Part shown: positions 1 through 10,391 of the stretch, in pieces
Layout: each line of letters begins with the position of its first letter
How positions within the stretch are numbered: position 1 is the first letter of the stretch
Origin: Branchiostoma floridae
Lineage: Eukaryota > Chordata > Leptocardii > Amphioxiformes > Branchiostomatidae
Length of the DNA: 20,314 nt
Reading direction: 5' to 3'
Assembly (NCBI RefSeq): GCF_000003815.2
Contig: NC_049988.1
Coordinates: 6,331,192 to 6,351,505, forward strand
Position numbers and translations under genes: made by a program
The notes under the pieces: model-generated
What the model saw: only the letters and a program-made list of their open reading frames with translations
What the model was told of the DNA's origin: nothing
Databases searched by the model: none

Positions 1-3000
1 TTCAAACAGGCCTTGAAACCAATGGGTGTCAAGTTGTTAAGATTCTGCTTTGAAGACTAGCATAGCTAGAATAAAGGAAGGACGCAGAGACAAGGTTTCC
101 GTACACTGGGCACGGGAGACTGTTAAGGTGGTTTGACGTTACTATATACTAGTAATGCTGGCCTCGCTAACCTCGTTCTTAGCTGAGGAGCTCTCTTTCT
201 CTTCTGAACTGTACTCTCTGTCATACAAATACATTATATCTCGTGGTCACGTTTTGACGTATCAAACATACAGGTCTTGTCACACCACAAAACAACGGTT
301 ATTTCATCTACGGTCCATTCATATACATATAAAATCAACTACTACAATGTATACACTAAAATACATATTCGTGATATTAACAGTCAGTCAATCAGTCAAT
401 CCGTGAATTCTATAACTGGTGTCATGTCAGGTTTTCTATACATGTACAAGTATGATCGCAATCTATCGGCTGTACGTCTTGGCTCTGCTACTGGCCTCTA
501 CTTCCCTTCTGTCGATGGCGCTGTTCTGGATGTTGTGTGGCTCCCCTCTGTTCAGAATTTTCAAGCCGCACAAACGTATATTCTGGCTCCTCTCAGCGAT
601 GGCCACTTCTCCTGAAGGGTCTCGACCTACTTCCCTTGTGGCGGTAAGAGTCTCTATGTTGGGTGTGGCGGGAATGTGTCGTCTTGATGGACATGATATA
701 CGTCTGTCAGGAACACCTCACCGTCGTCGCCCTTGTCCGGTAGGTTGACCTGTGCGTTAGATCACGAGAGAACACAGTTTCACTAGTTTTATATACTATA
801 GTAATATAATAGTGATGCTAGCAATAATGGATTATTGTAAAGTCACCCTTATGAATTTGCTACTATCGCTGCACGTTTGTTGGTGTTCTACATGGATTAA
901 GTCACCACATGGATTGTCGTCACAGTTAGCTAATGTTCATCTCAGGAGCTGCTGTACGTAGGGAGAACGCACGCAGAGAACAAAGGTTAAACTTGAAGTA
1001 CAAAAACAATTCTCTTCTCTTTCTTGTCAATTCGTAGCAACCAGAAACACTGTAGAAATTGGAACTTTTCTTCGGCATTCATGAGTCAGGTAAGCCTATC
1101 TATGCCTTGTTAGCTGAAATGCAGTGTACAGATTCTGACTTAGTTGCCTAAAGTTGTGCTAAGTTGAACTTTGGTTACTCGACTTATTGGAACATCGTGC
1201 TTACTTACCTTGACGACATACAGAAAGACGTTTACATTATCATTTTTCATCACTCGAGTATACAATTAACAAACTAGTCGGCACTTGTACTGATCGAACT
1301 CATCAATACATCTTGAGGGGTGATCAATAAGTTCGGGACCTCACGCAGAATGTACAGCTCGAATTTAGGGGCATATAAAACCTTTTATAAATGTCAGTCA
1401 AACTTCGAACCATTCAACGGTGATCATTACTTTCCAGGCAACATCAAGTAAGCTTAGGCGTCACCCCAAACGCTTGGTTAATACGTAGATTTACAGGTTT
1501 TATCAAGAAGATTAACATTATTTTAACCTCCTTGCTTTGATCCACACGTGACCCCTATTTCAATATGAAGAACTAGTCTAATTGTTGCATTGTAATGAAG
1601 CATGCGGGCACAAAAATCTGGGAAGGAACGGGTGGATGCAAATTAATAGTTGAGATATAGTTATACCGATCTCCTCAAATGGACAACATTAGACAGTAGA
1701 AAGTTTACGATAAGTCTCGCCTCGTACCACGTTGCCTGAGCCAATCAGAATGCATCACGTTTCCTTACGCTGTGCCACATCTGGCATTTATCTTACATAT
1801 AGACTTATCGGAAATCCGCTGCGTCGAAAGCTTAATTTTGTCATGCTCGACAAATATAGCTCTACACTATGTGGATTTCTCGCTAACTGCATAGGTCACC
1901 AAAACAATCCAAATAAGACATGTGGCAGGAAGAAAACTACACAACCGAACAGATACATAAACATGAACTTCAGCATAAACTATGGTAGTACAAAAATGTT
2001 AACGCTAACGTTACGTAACCCAAACTGTTTTCAAAATGGTGGATCGCTGCCCGATTCAGACCTCCGTGTCACAATCACATAACTACGTGTCGACAAATTT
2101 AAGACTACACATAAAGTAAAGTACATGTAGGACGACACCGGTATCCACAACACCGTCCACCAATAATTTATATGGGAGCCTACCCACTTTTCCTTCTGAC
2201 GAGTAGTCTTGATTCTGAGATCTCCGGTCCCTCCACCGCCTGTACCCGCCGCATCTTGCCCCACTCCCCGAGTGTCAATACAGCGGTCATAGAAGGTTAC
2301 CCTTAAGGCCGGCGTTCTCTTCAGGGTCAGGGATCGGTGGGCATCTTTATGTGTTATTTCTGCCTCCCTGCCCCGCGCGCCACCCATCACAGGCCCAGTA
2401 CCCTTGCCACGTCCTCAGTTTCCCGATCTCACTGTTGGTTGAACTTGCCGCATCTCCAGCCCAGCAGTATTGCCAGAATGTCATGTGCACGTTCAAATAC
2501 GGGTGACAGCCATAATCAACTTCATTCTGTTTCCCAGCCCTCTGTACTCTACGCTGTATTTTTGCTCCGCAAAAATGTGTCTGTGTGCTTTCACCTCGGG
2601 ATCTGTTGGTGTAATGACCCTTTGAGGCATTCGGTGACAGCCGCGTCCTGTTAGCGTCCGGACCACATACAGAGTTCGTCGGTATCAAACAAAAGGATGT
2701 TTTTGGTATTAATTAGCACGGCGGCATTTCCAGCTCAAATCCCACCATGCCGCCACGGCCTGGCTTTGCTCGTCCAAGCTTATCGCCTAATTACAAAGGG
2801 CACCGCAAGGAGCAACACTATAGTCATTTATGTCGGTTCAAATTCATTCCTTTCAAAACATTATTTACTCTGTAAACATCCACGTCCTCTCTCGCGTCGT
2901 GTGACCTGTACTTAGCCCAGTGGGGCAAAAATGTGCAATAAAGGTCTTCATTCACATTCACTGTGCCACGTCACACGGCCAGGCCAACCCGACTCCTGTC

Positions 3001-3046
3001 CATATGGTTATAATTACAGGGGCGACCGTCCTCACTATCACGATGT
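1..3046. other. No gene supported
   Basis: Mostly AT-rich sequence with short chance frames on both strands. Two weak exon-like spots exist (452-643 and 1038-1089; see findings). A GC-richer island at about 2220-2760 has overlapping open frames on both strands but no splice sites or recognisable protein. Around 2913-2970 a cttagcccagtggggcaa stretch, then gcaataaaggtcttcattca, resembles the end of a retroposed element with a decayed (cATT)n tail. Confidence 0.5.
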
Positions 3047-3258
3047 TACTGTAAATGCATCTAAGTTCGCGGGGATTTAATTTTGCGGTAGTGGATAAAA
3101 GGACTTTTCACGGTGGATTTAAGTTCGCGGTAACAACATAGACTACAGTCTAATACCACAATAGAAAAATGTTCGCGGTGGTTTTAAGTTCACGGTGATG
3201 TGGTCACCGCAAAAAACGCGAACATTAATCCACCGCGAACATTTCTGCATTTACAGTA
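3047..3258. mobile_element. MITE with TA ends and g(t/a)tcgcgg-rich inner repeats
   Basis: The left end tactgtaaatgcat and the right end tgcatttacagta are inverted repeats, each flanked by TA, which fits a Tc1/mariner-type target duplication. Inside, aagttcgcggggatttaatt, gtggatttaagttcgcggta and gttcgcggtggttttaagtt form further direct and inverted repeats. There is no coding capacity. Confidence 0.75.
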
Positions 3259-3270
3259 TCTCGTGACACA

Positions 3271-3409
3271 TATTCTCCAAGCAGAGGTTTGGTCCGGCGG
3301 AGATAGTATCATGATAGAAGTCGGAATTTGTACGGGGGGAGCAAGTAAAACTCCCGGTACTCCACAAGATCACAACTATCTCCGCGACCAAACCTCTACT
3401 TGGAGAATA
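3271..3409. mobile_element. Second short MITE, 139 bp, with 35-bp terminal inverted repeats
   Basis: The left arm 3271-3307 (tattctccaagcagaggttt...) pairs with the right arm 3375-3409 (...aaacctctacttggagaata) with two or three differences, ending in gagatagt/actatctc. It starts 12 bp after the preceding MITE. No clear target duplication is seen. Confidence 0.8.
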
Positions 3410-4084
3410 GTGAAACAGACCCGGGAACGAACCGTAAAAGTATAATTAAAAAGGGCCCAAAGAACACACACACAAAAAGTACTTTGAATTTATTTCTTGA
3501 TAAACAGCTTTTCTATTGTTTCCTGTAACTTCCCGACAGGCCCCGGGGGAAATGTGACCGTAGAAGAAGACATTCTTGATCATTCTTGGGTACTCTTGGG
3601 TAGCCATATTCTGAAGTTCGCAGCTACTCGCGCGCCGCAAAATAGGCTTTATTTAAACCCCAAACCGGTAGTGGTCGCTCAGATATACAGTGTATTGAAA
3701 TATAGTTTTGTTTTCGTGTCTTTCTTTTGTAGACTTTTAAGCAAGTTCGTAGGAACTCACAAAATGTTTTTTCTCTAAATGACTTCAATCTAAAATCGGT
3801 TGTAGTCGCCTCTTTTGTGTACTGAAAAAGAGTTTTATATAAAATGCCTAAGGAAAAGGCGGTCACGTTAAGATATTCTTTCAGTCTGTTTTTAGTTTGC
3901 CGGACACTGGAAAGAAGACAATGAAATGGTTAGAAATAGATAGGACAGACCAAATGGCGCATGTTGTATTTGGGCCATATTTGGGTGTTTCCAGGCCCCT
4001 CGGCTATTTTAGGAATAGGACATGTGACTTGACCATATTTGGAAGTTCAATTGAATGTTGCATCGACCAATAGTTGATGAGATG
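3410..4084. other. No gene supported
   Basis: AT-rich. Two loosely similar blocks begin ccggtagtggtcgctc (3664) and cggttgtagtcgcctc (3797), perhaps an old 130-140 bp duplication. Open frames here are short and lack splice sites. Confidence 0.5.
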
Positions 4085-4150
4085 AGCTATGAGTAATTGG
4101 TAGAGCGCCAAGTTTGAACTGCTCAAACACTGCCGGTTCTCAGAGGTTTA
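4085..4150 (+). mobile_element. tRNA-like SINE head (relic)
   Basis: taattggtagagcgcc at 4094-4109 matches the D-arm and A-box part of a tRNA gene, and gccggttctcag at 4132-4143 sits where a B box would be, though the canonical GGTTCGAATCC is not intact. Acceptor-stem pairing is absent, so this is not a functional tRNA. Confidence 0.4.
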
Positions 4151-5142
4151 ATGATATACAGTAGACATGTTGTGTAGCTCTCCTTGTAGTAACTGTTTAT
4201 ATTGTAGTATAGCCCATAATTCCGTCTATCAACAGTACATTTTCAATCTAGCTGTGGCAAAAGACATGATTAGACTTACGTAGACTATGGACCGATCCCG
4301 AAGCCCCGCTCCCTGTTCGACAATTTGGTGTATTCTTTAACAAAGAAGAGTATAGCATTTCTCCTTCAGCCATTTCTGTCCCACTGGGGCTGTTTTTGAC
4401 GGAGGTGTTCGAAATAGAGTAGGGGGTTCTATTTATTCGATATGGCGTTCGATCAGGATCGGTCAATTGTATAGACTTGGCTGGTATAGTACATGAAACG
4501 TAAAGCATAGATCACAGAATAAACAATGATCAACACGAGATAGATCTAATTTTTTATCATGCCTAGCATTATTATATTTTTATTGTAACATAGCCGCTCA
4601 AGGGATACAAATACAGCAAATGTCAGAGTGCATAGTCGATAATTAGCTATTATTTAGTTATCTCTTTTGCAGTGGGGGAGTCCCAACAAAGCTTTCAAGG
4701 TGGTCAAATACGGGCTCAAAACCTCCCATGTCTAGCCGAATTCGAACCTTCTTCCATGATGTTCCATCTGACGTAATTCGAACCGAACCCGTGTTCTATT
4801 TAGGTCATCTGCGGTCATTGCAGATAAAACCGTGCTTTTTGGCCCTTTCCCCCCGACTAACTTGAACCAGGCGAAAAATGTAGTTTTTAACCAATATAAA
4901 CAATTTTCTGGACAGTACATCTATGCTTTCACTTTGTTGCGGACCTGTAATATGTAACGAAGCTACTGGCGCTTTTGTTGGTGACCTTGAGTATCATAAG
5001 TGTTGTTTACACCGGTATCAATTACACCCTCCCGCTCTCCTTGCGGCATGACATGCGTGCAAACATCGTTTAAGATCTCCACCAAGAAGAGTCCAACTGA
5101 ACTCATTGACGGCTCAAAATGACCGCAACGGTTTTCCCGAGA
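4151..5142. other. No gene supported
   Basis: Short frames only on either strand, none with a recognisable product or splice framing. I see no repeat structure of note in this span. Confidence 0.5.
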
Positions 5143-5280
5143 TTTCTGTTTTTGGGATTTTTAAAAAACGCCTTCGATTTTGAATTATTGGTAATTAAGT
5201 GCGAAAAATATCATTTTTACACATATTTTGGGCTGTAACTTTGCCTAAAATTAAAAATTAAAAAATCCCAAAAACAGAAA
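5143..5280. repeat. Inverted repeat with perfect 20-bp arms
   Basis: tttctgtttttgggattttt at 5143-5162 is exactly complementary to 5261-5280. The 98 bases between are AT-rich and without coding content. It could be a small foldback element. Confidence 0.8.
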
Positions 5281-5541
5281 GTTTTATTTGCCTCTCAGAT
5301 GACAAAAAATATAAGAATCGACAATTTTCCGTGGCACTAGCGGTCCATCTTATCAAGAGTATGGTCAAATTGAAGGCCTTCCTTGAAACAGAAAATAATC
5401 GTCTTTGGAAGCAAAATCTAAACAAAACAGCTATCTCAATTCAAACAGGAAGATTCAAACTATCTAAAATTGCGAATTTAATCTTATTTTGATTACATTT
5501 TCCTTGTCATAACATTTAATTTATTTTGAAATATTTTACGG

Positions 5542-5895
5542 TTAGCAAATAGTAGGCCTCTTGTAACCCGATACTCTGTCGAACTCGCATAGCAACGGGA
5601 AAGAAGACCCTAGCAACCGACTGCCGTGTTTGCACTGAATACAGAAGCATAATACGTTAAAACGTAACTTTGCCCATAAAAGGTTATGTGTTCGGTACCG
5701 TTTATCTCCCTGTGTGTCTGTTTGTAGCCTGCATAACTCGCAAAGTATGGATTCTAATAAATCTTGAATGTGGGTAGCGCCGTGAAAATGAAGGCCAAGT
5801 TCTAAAATGGTTCCGCCTATCGGTTTTCTAGCGTACTGCAGTGAACTTTCGGTTTTGATATCTAGTGTTCTGGCCATGCTATGGTCCAGATACAT
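5542..5895 (-). other. Open frame of 117 codons, unrecognised, possibly an old repeat
   Basis: An ATG-started frame on the - strand, containing GTILELGLHFHGATHIQDLL. I do not recognise a family. The + strand DNA (ccctgtgtgtctgtttgtag, gcataactcgcaaagtatgg, gtgaaaatgaaggccaagtt) resembles a degenerate repeat found in several invertebrate genomes, which would explain the open frame without a gene. Confidence 0.25.
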
Positions 5896-8870
5896 GAGTC
5901 TAAGATAGATCTCGTTGTAGTTTTATGTAGTTTTGTATAGGAAACAAAAGGTGGGAAAAGTAATGAAAACTATCTCTGTTTTGCTAAGGTGTGACTAAGA
6001 CCAAAACAGAGGGTATTGGGGGTTTGGTAGAAAAAATGTCATTATCTCAAGTTTTATGAGGCCAAATGGCTTATAATTTGGCAGAAGTGGAGAAGAGATA
6101 CTGCTTATTCCAATTATGTATCAGACTAAACGATAATTACCATAATATTTCTACAATATTTTAATACATTTACTCTTCTGATTTTGACAAATATTACCCG
6201 AGACCAACTTGTTGCAGATGGCCAAAAGTAACAATTTTTTTACAGCATGTAGAGACGACTGTATACTTTTCGAATAGCTTGACTGAGTATAAAAATACAC
6301 TTTAGATTACATGAAATTAATAAAAGTTTGTAAATTTTGATAAAATTTGGGGGGTTACCTGTGAATTTAACTGTCAATATCTAACTTTCTGATGGTAAAA
6401 TTGATTTTCCAGAAAGCTATTCATGCAAACACACTTGTTCTGCATTCTTTCCATGCCATTTTGACTTGATAGGTTTTGATAAACAAGCTAGTCTTTGCCT
6501 TTAAAGTTTACATGCTTGAATTTTGTAGTTTTCCTGTGTTTAGCTAATCAATCAATTTGACAACCCAATCCATCATGTTGACAGGGGCATTAATATCAAT
6601 AGACTAATTGTTTTTAGCGCCTCGGCCCAAAGTAATTACCTGTATCCATCTTTAATTATGCATAGAATGCAGTCAGGGACACTTTAATTGGTCAGTTCAT
6701 GACTCATGGCCAGAAATGTCTGGTCGCAATTCCTTTGTCCAACCAAAATAAAGCACTTTGGAATAATTCCTTGAGACAAGAAAATGAGAAAACTATCTAG
6801 AACCATGTTAGCTTTAAAAAAGAAGTTAACAACAAAGGAAACTAAAATCTTTACAGGTGTTTTCATGTACTATTTTAGAAGATGGAAACTCAACTCGGCA
6901 TATTGCAAATCAAAAAGGTTCAACCTGTCTATAACCTACTTGTACGAATATATGTTCAAATATGCTCCACAATCTAGGAAAATGCCGCCTTGGCTTCCAC
7001 AAATTAAACAGCAGTGCACAAAATTCACTATTCAAAAAACACAAGGACTTTCTCGAGGTTCCTGCTTTTATAAAACAAATTACATGTAAAGATACTATTA
7101 GGCTTTCGAATTTGGATAAAACATGACAGAATTAGAAGCCAAGCAATGTTCAATATGGCCGACAAAACAACTACAAAATAACACAATAGGAAATGCAAAC
7201 ACCGCAATGTAAGACCGGTTTCTAACAAAGCATGGGTATTTAACATTCAGTGCTATGTGGCCTGAATAAACAAGGATGTTGTTTAACATCCGTGGTAAAA
7301 ACTGTTAAAAGTGTACAACTCGAGAAAACTCAAACAAAAAGCTCCAAGCAGATCCTACGGTAGCATAAGATACACATGTAGTATCAAAAGCTGCCAGAGG
7401 AGTAAAGCCGGCCTAGGAGTGTGTTTGGCTACCAGAGTCAAACGCACTCCTAGGTGGCTTTTGTTTGGAGATTGACCCGACTGCTGAAATGACTATGATT
7501 GGGATCCAGACTTGTCTATACTTTTCCCCTCCCTTTGTGGAAGCACCAGGTAAGAGTCAGAATAGATAGACATGTTCATCAAACTATGCGAGTCCCCTTT
7601 GTCTGTAAGAACAAGACATTTTATGTATATACATCACACAAATAATTTTTTAAGAGTCGGAAATCTGTGGTGCCTAAAAGCTTCAAATACTGCCCGGATG
7701 AATTGCTTCACCCGAAAGAAACAAACCCTACACGTACAACATCGGCGCGTGACCTTGGCTTACTACAAGAGCAAAATTAGGTGGAAGTCTCTCTAAACGC
7801 TTTTGTTTTAAACATTTGTTGACTTAGTCTCCTACAGCAGGGTACCAGACTACCCTAGGAGAACAATGGAGCTTGTCACACCTTTACCTGGCATGCCAGA
7901 CAGTCAGCTTGGGCTGTGGTAATAGTCAGCTTGGGTTTTTCAAACAGATTTTCAAACACTGTTCCAGGAGTATTTGAAGAGAAAATGGCTGTTTTTTTAA
8001 ATTAAATCTAACATGTATACACTGTACACATACAATCAATCACGCACACACAGTCAAATTGGAAGGTCCCAAATTGTGTAGGGAGAAGCATTCAGCCGAC
8101 TGCGCCGAGACGACCCCCGCCGGGGCGAGCGGAACCATTTTTTAGTGGCATTTTGGTATCTATGGTAGGCTAGAAATTATACTTTCAGCAGAGTTTGTGG
8201 GAGGGGGGTGTCGGAAGTACACTTTGTGGCTATTTTTTCTTCTAATCTGAAATGTCTATCACCGTCCTATGTAAATTTGGCAAAAACAAAAACAAACAAT
8301 AATAATTGGCCAGAAGAGTCCATACTAGGGTTATTCTCCCATTACTTTCGTCTGTGTATTCAGTCTGGTAGAGACTTGTCTGAAGTTTTTTATTCCTTAC
8401 TAAAGGCTCCCTACCATCAGACTGCGATCACGCTGTGCTCTCACTGCGACCTAAATACTGTAGGGTGTAACCTTCGATTTCTCACTTACATGGTAATAAT
8501 TATCTTACAAAACGTATAAGTCACATTAAGTGTGACCAAGAGGACAACAAAACGTACAAAGGGTAAAAAAGATTCGTTTCTTTTCTATACAATTCCTTGA
8601 GCGATATGTCAAATTTCAGGTCGGAGAGAGAGAGCGCGGCCAGAGCGCCGCCCTAGTGGAATGGGGTTATAAGATAATGACATCTCCTTTTCTCCACTTT
8701 CCTCAAAGGGTTACAAATGTGTATTACTTGCATGCCTCTGATACTGCAACAGGGCCGTGGGTGGGGGTGCGAAATCAGTGCGTAAACAAATGCAAAAGAA
8801 GGGTGGGGAACTCTAGGCCAATTATCACTATGCCTATTGCATATTTACGAGTTCTTAGTAGCACCTTGTT
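5896..8870. other. No gene supported; one strong hairpin
   Basis: AT-rich with no exon-like segments that I can connect to a protein. A hairpin with a stem of about 24 bp and an 11-base loop lies at 7404-7462. Confidence 0.5.
7404..7462. repeat. Hairpin with long stem
   Basis: cctaggagtgtgtttg (7412-7427) pairs with caaacgcactcctagg (7439-7454) with one mismatch and an 11-base loop. The stem extends outward through aaagcc/ggcttt with two more mismatches. It may be a very short MITE or a precursor-like RNA hairpin; nothing else supports an RNA gene. Confidence 0.75.
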
Positions 8871-8909
8871 CATTTCAATATTACAGTAGGTCATTATAAT
8901 ATTGAAATG
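8871..8909. repeat. Short perfect hairpin
   Basis: catttcaatatta (8871-8883) is exactly complementary to taatattgaaatg (8897-8909), with a 13-base loop. It is AT-rich and stands alone. Confidence 0.75.
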
Positions 8910-9157
8910 AGGGCAATGCAGGGAGTAGCAGGGTCAGGTCTTAGCAAAACAGAGATGTAAATCTTATCTTAGTATGAAAATCTTATCTTATAGCAAAGAA
9001 GGCTGTTGTAGCGTTTCCTCATAAATTAGATGTGACGTACCCTGCCGATTTAAATGATTTATGTTTAATAATTTTCGCTTTAGTTTGCCTCGTGATGCCT
9101 CAAATATGAAACTTACATCATTTACTACTATAGGATTATAGTATCCTGTCATTAATT

Positions 9158-9297
9158 ATGCAAATGAGGTATCTATTTGCATGATTGATTTCCTAAGAAT
9201 TTCGGTCTTTCTCAGTTAAATATGTGAGAAGTTTCATTGAATGTAGGGATTTATAAAATTTCCTAATTACTTATGCAAATTAGACATTGATTTGCAT
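9158..9297. repeat. Two palindromic octamer pairs, 115 bp apart
   Basis: ATGCAAAT and ATTTGCAT face each other at 9158-9182 and again at 9273-9297, each with nine bases between the octamers. The flanks (taattatgcaaatgaggtat; taattacttatgcaaattag) suggest a duplicated repeat element. ATGCAAAT is the known POU-factor octamer; function here is unproven. Confidence 0.6.
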
Positions 9298-10242
9298 ATT
9301 TAGCATCTTATTATGTGCAAAATACATTAGACCTACAAAACCTAATAAAACATAACGATCCGTCGAAACATTCTTGATTTATTTTCTTCTAACCTTTTAA
9401 ACAATTTCCGAAAATAAAGGTGCAAGGGAACCCAAACTTACAGCACTTACTCTCTGCCCCAAGAGATACCCACCTTTAAAAAATCAAGACCGTGAAATGT
9501 CAGGAAACAGGAAATATAAAAACGGTAGTTCCGCTGCAGTACCTTAGGGAGTAGATAGGGGATCCATTATCGACCTTCGATTTCCTGACCCTTACCCACC
9601 TACCAAATACCATTAAAGATCCATCCAAGACTTATCAAGTTTTGCTGTTCACAGACACACACACAGATATTTCTATGGGGTATAGGGGGTAATGGATAGA
9701 GGGGTTGTCACCTGGCGGCTAAACATGCCCAAATATAACCTATTTGGCGAAGGTAAATATAGATTTTCAGAATTTACCGCAAGCAATTTGAGGCAAGCTT
9801 AACTTTTGTTCTAGCGTTAATTGTGTTTGCGAGGCTTCTCCCAAGATGGAATTACTGCATGGAAATGACTGTGCGTTCAAGACAGTGTTGTGAGCATGGC
9901 TAGCAAATAAACATCTTTTTCATATAAAGAGTCACAAATCCATCAGAACCCGCGTCGCCAAGGTGTTTTTTAACACCATTCTTGTTTTATGATAGGATTT
10001 TCCTCAACATGGACAGAACTAAACATACACTTTCAAGGTTCTACAGAGATCTTTTCTGTCATAAGACATTTTGTAACAACATTTCGAATCCACAATTGTC
10101 CCAAGAATGCCAAATTTAGTTTGCTATAATCATAAATTCATAATTCTATTGTTAACTTACCCTTTAATATGTGCGAGTTTACTTGGGCGTAAGCTAGATA
10201 GTATATGCAATGTTTAACGCTATATAATTCTGTTGTGTCCAG
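9298..10242. other. Kinesin intron sequence upstream of the first visible exon; nothing else seen
   Basis: AT-rich, no second exon candidate, no repeat structure of note. It should belong to the intron between the missing upstream kinesin exons and 10243. Confidence 0.5.
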
Positions 10243-10391
10243 ATGAAATGCTGCTACAGGAAGACCTGATCGCCATGATGCCCATGGTGAACGAAGCCAA
10301 CGCCATGTCTGAGGAGCTAGACAAGAAGTGTCGGTTTGAGATCGCTCTGGTGTCGCCCCAGGCACGGGGACTCAAGGAGGGAAGGACAGAG
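10243..10391 (+). CDS. KIF28: Kinesin exon 1 of 7 in window (post-FHA linker)
   Basis: The acceptor is tgtgtccag and the donor is gtaagt. The exon opens with two bases that finish a codon begun in the missing upstream exon, then encodes 49 codons starting EMLLQEDLIAMMP. It carries NEANAMSEELDKKCRFEIAL, a segment conserved after the FHA domain in kinesin-3 proteins, then VSPQARG. The ATG codons inside are conserved-region methionines, not a start. Purine-biased, GC-richer codons stand out from the AT-rich flanks. Confidence 0.85.

Noticed and set aside
2031-2690. Overlapping - strand frames of 113-119 codons
   Set aside because: No recognised motifs, no splice framing, and both strands are open because the stretch is GC-richer.
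4085-4150. Functional tRNA gene
   Set aside because: A D-arm-like stretch is present, but the acceptor stem does not pair and the B box is degraded.
1-10242. Kinesin motor-domain exons
   Set aside because: I looked for P-loop (GQTGSGKS-like), NxxSSRSH and DLAGSE motifs in the translated frames supplied for this stretch and found none; very short exons could still be missed.
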